Shown one piece after another: positions 24,102 to 28,262 of a stretch of 28,262 bases of DNA. Positions within the stretch are counted from its first letter, which is position 1. The number at the start of each line of letters is the position of its first letter. The translations under genes were made by a program, and so were the position numbers. Source of the stretch: Ruminococcus sp. UBA4240. GTDB taxonomy: Bacteria > Bacillota > Clostridia > Oscillospirales > Ruminococcaceae. The notes beneath the pieces were generated by a model that was not told the origin of the DNA, did no database searches, and saw only the letters and a program-made list of their open reading frames with translations. The stretch spans positions 1 to 28,262 of the forward strand of contig DGXE01000005.1 of the NCBI GenBank assembly GCA_002395525.1. Reading direction: 5' to 3'.

Positions 24102-27100
24102 ATGGACAGGATATGCAAAAAATGCGGTGCTGTGCTTGACGAGGATGCATTGTTCTGCACCGTCTGTGGCACAAAGTACACAGAAGAACCGAAAAAGCGC
24201 TTCTGCGGCCACTGCGGCAACGAGTTAGGGGAGAAGGATGCCTTCTGCAAGAAATGCGGGACTCCCGCCCCGAAGGGAGCAGCTCAGCAGGCACCCCCGC
24301 CCCGCCCCTTAACACAGGACAAGCCTGCTGATACAGAAACGGAAAGGACAATGGAAGCCGCTCAGCAGGCAGGGGGCGTTCAGTCCTACGGACAACAGCC
24401 CCCGCAGCCCGCTGCTCCCACAGCTCATCCCGTACAGCAGACCCAAAGCCCTCAGTCGGGACAGGTGAGCTCCTTCGGCAGTTCCACACAGATGAATACA
24501 CCAACCCAAGGGCAGTCAGGGAGCGTCCAGTCTTACGGGCAACCCTCACAGGCGGGGAGCATTCCCTCATACGGACAACAGCAGCCCGCTGCACCCGCTG
24601 CTCAGCCTGTACAGCAGGTTCAAAAGCCCCAATCGGGACAGGTGAATACACCAACCCAAGGACAGGCGGGAAATGTTCCCTCATACAGCCAACAGCCCCA
24701 ACAGCAGTCAGGGAGCATTCTCTCATACGGACAACAGCCCACACAGGGTCAGTATGATCAGAGGCAGTACCCCTACAATATGCCCCAGTACACCGGCAAT
24801 TATCAGCCTCCGGGCAGCGGCGCACAGGGTCAGCAGAGTGCAGCGTACAGCGGCAGCTACGGCAATAACTATCAGCAGAGCTACACACAGCAGGGGAACG
24901 CTCCCTACGGACAGCCCTATAACAGCGGCTACGCCCCCGCACCGGCACGGACTGCGACAAAAAAGCGAAACGGCACAGGCCTTATAATAGCCCTTGTGGC
25001 GGCAGCCCTGATGCTTATACTGGGTGTATTCATCATATCCCGGTTTGTGGGTAAGAACCCGGCACGGGATGCCTTTGACAAGCTGTGCGATATGACAAGC
25101 CTTGGCTCCCAGAGCTACCTGTACGCAAGGGTGCTGACAGAGGAGCTTCTGGAGACAGACCTTGCCGCCGCAGACCCTGATGAGGTGGACGCACTTTTCA
25201 GGGAGTGCCTTTCCGCCTGGAAGGCGGCAGAGACCGTTTCCGACAGGATGTGTACCATGTCGGAGGAGCTTTCCCAGGACAAGGGGCTTGCCAAGATAAA
25301 GGGGGGCAGCGATGCAAAGAAGGGCTTTTCCCTCTTCGGAGCAGCAGTATCCGCAGAGGGGGAGGAGCAGTCACAGCTCATCTCACAGACCATGACCGCA
25401 ACAGAGAGCGTTGCCCGTGTATCATATCTGGGGACACAGCTCCGCACGGATGCACAGAGGGGCTATCAGAGCGTGCAGACCCTGCAGGGCATATACAACG
25501 GCCGCAGCACCTCCGTGACAAGCTGGCAGAGCGCAGTGGAAAGCACCTCATCATCCTTTGCCACACAGGTGTACATCTCCGGGGAGATAACCTCCGGCAG
25601 GACTACCATGATAACCCACAGGGCACATTCCGTCCGCACACTGTCATCCACGGTAAAGGCAGGCAGCCTTTCAGTAGGCGGCACCGACATACTGGTTGAT
25701 GTGGGCTCCACCCACAGTGCCATAGTCTACGGCACAGGCGAAGGCGTCACCATGAACAGCGGAGATTTTGCTGACTATCACCCGGATGAGGACAGCAGCT
25801 CCATCTCCATGTGCAGCTACCCTGAGGAACCGGACGACATAGACATGACTTTCCACAGCACCAGCTTCTTCTCCTGGTTCATTCTCGACCGTGCAGGGGG
25901 CTTTACCATCACCCGCGGGAACAAGGGCACAGACAACCCTACCACACCACCCGGAACGGAAGGCATAAGCGTACCCGCAGAGGGACGCAGTGAAAGCGAT
26001 CTGATAGATGAGATAGGCAACAACGGCGGCTGGTACTCACCTCCCGCAAGAGGTCCCATAGGGGACTTCACACCACCCATAGGCGCAGATGATATAGACC
26101 GCACGTTCAGGAACATCGAGGGCGGCGGTGATAACACCGGCGGCGGCGATGACCCCCATGACATATCCCTCAACAGCTTCAATGAAGCTCTGGGGCAGGT
26201 GGGCGCAGGGGTGGGAGACATAACCGTTTCCATGATATGGGATTCCCACGACGACTTGGATCTTCACATCATCAATCCCGATGAGAGCCATATCTACTAC
26301 TCCAACAAGACCGCAGGGGGCGGCACGCTTGATGTGGATGCCAACGCATCCTCCTCGAACTACATGGAGCCCCCCATAGAGAACATCTACTACCCCACAC
26401 CCGCAAGCGGCCATTACAAGGTATATATCCGTGACTACAGGGACCGCACCGACAGCCGCTCCACCCACTACAAGGTAAAGGTGATAATAAACGGGGAGGA
26501 AAGGCTCTTCGAGGGGGATATAGACACCACAGGCACCGAAATAGTCATAGTTGAGTTTGACTACGTGGGCGCACAGTCGGGCACGGAGAGCACCAGTACA
26601 CCACCCACCTCCGAATCCCTGACGGATCTTCTGAATGCGGCAGGGGCAGGCAGCGGCGATATAACCGTTTCCATGGCATGGGACAGCTGGGACGACCTGG
26701 ATCTTCACATGGAGACTCCCGACGGCAGCCACATCTACTACTCCAACAAGACCGCAGGGGGCGGCATACTGGATGTGGATATGAACGCAGGCAGCGAAAG
26801 GCGCCTTGACCCTGTGGAGAACATCTACTTTGCGGCACCCGAGAACGGTCACTACAAGGTCTGGATAAGGGACTTCAGCGACCGCTCCGACGACAGTGCC
26901 TCCTACCTTGTGCGTGTGACCATAGGGGGACAGTCCCAGGAATTCAGGGGCACCATAGACGGCACAGGGACGGATATAGACATAATCGAATTTGACTACG
27001 GCGGAGCGTCAAACAGCGACGAGGGTACATTCGGCGGCCACCGCTACAGATACTTCGAGAGCGATATGTCCTGGACACAGGCAAGAAGCTACTGCCAGTC

Positions 27101-27809
27101 CCTGGAGGGGCACCTTGTCACCATAACCTCCGCCGAGGAGCAGTCCTTCATCACAGGCAGGTGGCCCGGCAAGAACGGCTGGATAGGCGCATACGGCGAC
27201 TCCTCCGGCTACAGCTGGGTGACAGGCGAAGCGTGGGACTACACCAACTGGGCATCGAACCAGCCCGACAATGCCAACGGGGATGAGTGGTTCGTCCACC
27301 TGTGGAACGGGGGGGCGTGGAACGACCTTAACAACGACGACAGCACATACCACCATCATCATGGCTTCTTCTGCGAATGGGACAGCCAGTCCGACCTCAA
27401 TGAAAGCGTGATGGACGAGGCCCTTACACAGCAGTCCGCACAGAGCGGCGAGATAACCATATCCCTGCTGTGGGATTCCGAGGATGACCTTGACCTGCAC
27501 GTATTCACCCCCGACGGCTCGGAGATATACTACGGCAACAAGGAAGCGGGGGGCGGCGTGCTGGACGTGGATGCAAATGCCTTCTCATCAGGGCTCATGC
27601 CCAATCCCGTGGAGAACATCTACTTTGAATCTCCCGAAGACGGCGAATACTGGGTCTATGTCATCAACTACCACGACCGCACCGACGGCAGCGCCACCAA
27701 CTATCTGGTGCGCCTGCAGGTGGGTGACGAGGTGCAGACCTTCTCAGGCACCCTCACCAACGAGGATGAATCTGCCGAGATAGTGGGCTTCCGTTATACC
27801 GCAGACTGA
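24102..27809 (+). CDS. Zinc-ribbon membrane protein with three DUF2135-like domains and a C-type lectin domain
   Basis: Function unknown. The 1235-residue product starts with two zinc ribbons (Cys5, 8, 19, 22 and Cys35, 38, 49, 52), then a disordered Gln/Pro/Gly/Ser/Tyr-rich stretch (about 60-285) and one transmembrane helix (291-317). The rest is probably outside the cell: a helical region (320-460), a beta-rich stretch with low-complexity linkers (460-690), and DUF2135/YfaP-like domains at about 705-823, 852-967 and 1116-1235. Each has the DDLDLH...IYYSNK/GNK...GGG.LDVD.NA pattern, which looks metal-binding. A C-type lectin domain sits at about 975-1095 (WTQARSYCQSLEGHLVTI, QPDNANGDEW, AWND, GFFCEW). 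The start at 24102 has AAGGAGG 6 bases upstream; an ATG at 24084 lies before that site and is rejected. It is a single gene between two terminators. Confidence 0.88.
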   Translation: MDRICKKCGAVLDEDALFCTVCGTKYTEEPKKRFCGHCGNELGEKDAFCKKCGTPAPKGAAQQAPPPRPLTQDKPADTETERTMEAAQQAGGVQSYGQQPPQPAAPTAHPVQQTQSPQSGQVSSFGSSTQMNTPTQGQSGSVQSYGQPSQAGSIPSYGQQQPAAPAAQPVQQVQKPQSGQVNTPTQGQAGNVPSYSQQPQQQSGSILSYGQQPTQGQYDQRQYPYNMPQYTGNYQPPGSGAQGQQSAAYSGSYGNNYQQSYTQQGNAPYGQPYNSGYAPAPARTATKKRNGTGLIIALVAAALMLILGVFIISRFVGKNPARDAFDKLCDMTSLGSQSYLYARVLTEELLETDLAAADPDEVDALFRECLSAWKAAETVSDRMCTMSEELSQDKGLAKIKGGSDAKKGFSLFGAAVSAEGEEQSQLISQTMTATESVARVSYLGTQLRTDAQRGYQSVQTLQGIYNGRSTSVTSWQSAVESTSSSFATQVYISGEITSGRTTMITHRAHSVRTLSSTVKAGSLSVGGTDILVDVGSTHSAIVYGTGEGVTMNSGDFADYHPDEDSSSISMCSYPEEPDDIDMTFHSTSFFSWFILDRAGGFTITRGNKGTDNPTTPPGTEGISVPAEGRSESDLIDEIGNNGGWYSPPARGPIGDFTPPIGADDIDRTFRNIEGGGDNTGGGDDPHDISLNSFNEALGQVGAGVGDITVSMIWDSHDDLDLHIINPDESHIYYSNKTAGGGTLDVDANASSSNYMEPPIENIYYPTPASGHYKVYIRDYRDRTDSRSTHYKVKVIINGEERLFEGDIDTTGTEIVIVEFDYVGAQSGTESTSTPPTSESLTDLLNAAGAGSGDITVSMAWDSWDDLDLHMETPDGSHIYYSNKTAGGGILDVDMNAGSERRLDPVENIYFAAPENGHYKVWIRDFSDRSDDSASYLVRVTIGGQSQEFRGTIDGTGTDIDIIEFDYGGASNSDEGTFGGHRYRYFESDMSWTQARSYCQSLEGHLVTITSAEEQSFITGRWPGKNGWIGAYGDSSGYSWVTGEAWDYTNWASNQPDNANGDEWFVHLWNGGAWNDLNNDDSTYHHHHGFFCEWDSQSDLNESVMDEALTQQSAQSGEITISLLWDSEDDLDLHVFTPDGSEIYYGNKEAGGGVLDVDANAFSSGLMPNPVENIYFESPEDGEYWVYVINYHDRTDGSATNYLVRLQVGDEVQTFSGTLTNEDESAEIVGFRYTAD
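24360..24760 (+). repeat. Degenerate low-complexity repeats in the lectin-protein gene
   Basis: The encoded region repeats variants of SGSVQSYGQ, AGSIPSYGQQ, AGNVPSYSQQ and SGSILSYGQQ. A DNA stretch, GTGAATACACCAACCCAAGG and its ATGAATACACC variant, appears twice (about 24492 and 24643). The array codes for the disordered cytoplasmic linker between zinc ribbons and membrane helix. Confidence 0.65.
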
Positions 27810-27821
27810 TGACCTTGACAC

Positions 27822-27850
27822 AAAGGGTCGGCGTGAGCCGGCCCTTTCTC
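27822..27850 (+). terminator. Terminator of the lectin-protein gene
   Basis: AAAGGGTCGGC/GCCGGCCCTTT, with one wobble pair and a GTGA loop, is followed by CTCTTGTT. It lies 12 bases after the stop codon. Confidence 0.75.
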
Positions 27851-27908
27851 TTGTTCATTATGCTTTGTACAGCGGGCATACAGGCTTTGTTTATTAACGC
27901 TTTATCCA

Positions 27909-27937
27909 TTGACAAGCACATACTGATTTGCTATAAT
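27909..27937 (+). promoter_or_regulatory. Consensus promoter of alaS
   Basis: TTGACA (27909-27914) and TATAAT (27932-27937) are perfect with a 17-base spacer. The leader is only about 30 bases, too short for a T-box. A 5-bp TTGTA/TACAA stem lies just before the AAAGGAG site. Confidence 0.92.
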
Positions 27938-27974
27938 AATAAGTTGTATGAAATCCTACAAAGGAGCTTTTATT

Positions 27975-28262
27975 ATGGAATGGACCGGTTTAAACGAACT
28001 GCGTGAAAAATATCTGTCATTCTTTGAGGACAAGGGTCACCTGCGCATGGCAAGTGCAAACCTCATCCCTCAGGGTGACAACAGCCTTCTGCTGATAAAC
28101 AGCGGCATGGCACCGCTGAAAAAATTCTTTCTCGGAACAGAGACACCTCCCCGCAACAGGGTCACCACCTGCCAGAAGTGCATCCGCACCCCGGATATAG
28201 AGCGTGTGGGCAAGACCTCCCGCCACGGCACCTATTTCGAGATGCTGGGCAACTTCTCCTTC
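27975..28262 (+). CDS. alaS: Alanyl-tRNA synthetase, N-terminal part (cut by window end)
   Basis: Charges tRNA-Ala with alanine. The 96 codons visible start MEWTGLNELREKYLSFFEDKG and contain class II motif 1 and neighbouring AlaS hallmarks: LLINSGMAPLKKFF, then CQKCIRTPDIERVGKTSRHG and TYFEMLGNFSF. The full enzyme is about 870-880 residues, so most lies beyond the window. The ATG has AAAGGAG 9 bases upstream. It has its own perfect promoter and no T-box leader. Confidence 0.97.
   Translation, partial: MEWTGLNELREKYLSFFEDKGHLRMASANLIPQGDNSLLLINSGMAPLKKFFLGTETPPRNRVTTCQKCIRTPDIERVGKTSRHGTYFEMLGNFSF

Noticed and set aside
26037..26852. 271-codon minus-strand ORF
   Set aside because: It is antisense to the DUF2135 repeats and shows their mirrored repetition; no start signal.
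27850..27974. T-box riboswitch in front of alaS
   Set aside because: A perfect promoter at 27909-27937 leaves only about 30 bases of leader, and no AGGGTGGNACCGCG-like element is present.

Overview
The window looks like the chromosome of a Ruminococcus-like Firmicute (Oscillospiraceae). The signs are a cellobiose 2-epimerase close to the Ruminococcus albus enzyme, AAAGGAG-type ribosome binding sites, TTGACA/TATAAT promoters, heavy use of ATA for isoleucine in moderately GC-rich DNA, and several zinc-ribbon membrane proteins and secreted repeat proteins. The taxonomic placement is inference from gene content.

Layout. (1) 1-4.8 kb, plus strand: a broken unidentified ORF, cellobiose 2-epimerase, a zinc-ribbon membrane protein, an SCP2-domain protein with its own consensus promoter, and a secreted cell-wall-binding repeat protein. 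(2) 4.8-7.5 kb: tRNA-Ala(CGC) with a perfect promoter, next to a duplicated tRNA 3' end plus terminator, then a large secreted InlB-repeat protein on the minus strand. (3) 7.7-14.7 kb, minus strand: a six-gene operon for a CDP-3,6-dideoxyhexose. In order of transcription it encodes glucose-1-phosphate cytidylyltransferase, CDP-glucose 4,6-dehydratase, an AlbA_2/Schlafen-like ATP-binding regulator with a 14-residue tandem repeat, the PLP/[2Fe-2S] 3-dehydratase RfbH, a short-chain reductase and a membrane glycosyltransferase. Its promoter lies inside a perfect 13-bp inverted repeat that looks like an operator. (4) 14.8-21.5 kb, minus strand: an apparent operon of an ABC ATPase, a giant FtsX-type permease, TrkA and TrkH. 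(5) 21.9-28.3 kb, plus strand: a divergent EF-G-like GTPase, a 1235-residue zinc-ribbon/transmembrane/DUF2135/C-type-lectin mosaic, and the 5' part of alaS, cut by the window end.

How the genes work together. Region 3 makes a rare dideoxy sugar nucleotide and probably loads it onto a lipid carrier for a surface polymer. The embedded regulator and the palindromic promoter suggest controlled or variable surface decoration. The secreted and lectin-bearing proteins fit a gut or rumen organism that meets glycans at its surface. The strongest candidates for new biology are the repeat-bearing regulator plus operator in the dideoxysugar operon, and the lectin/DUF2135 mosaic.
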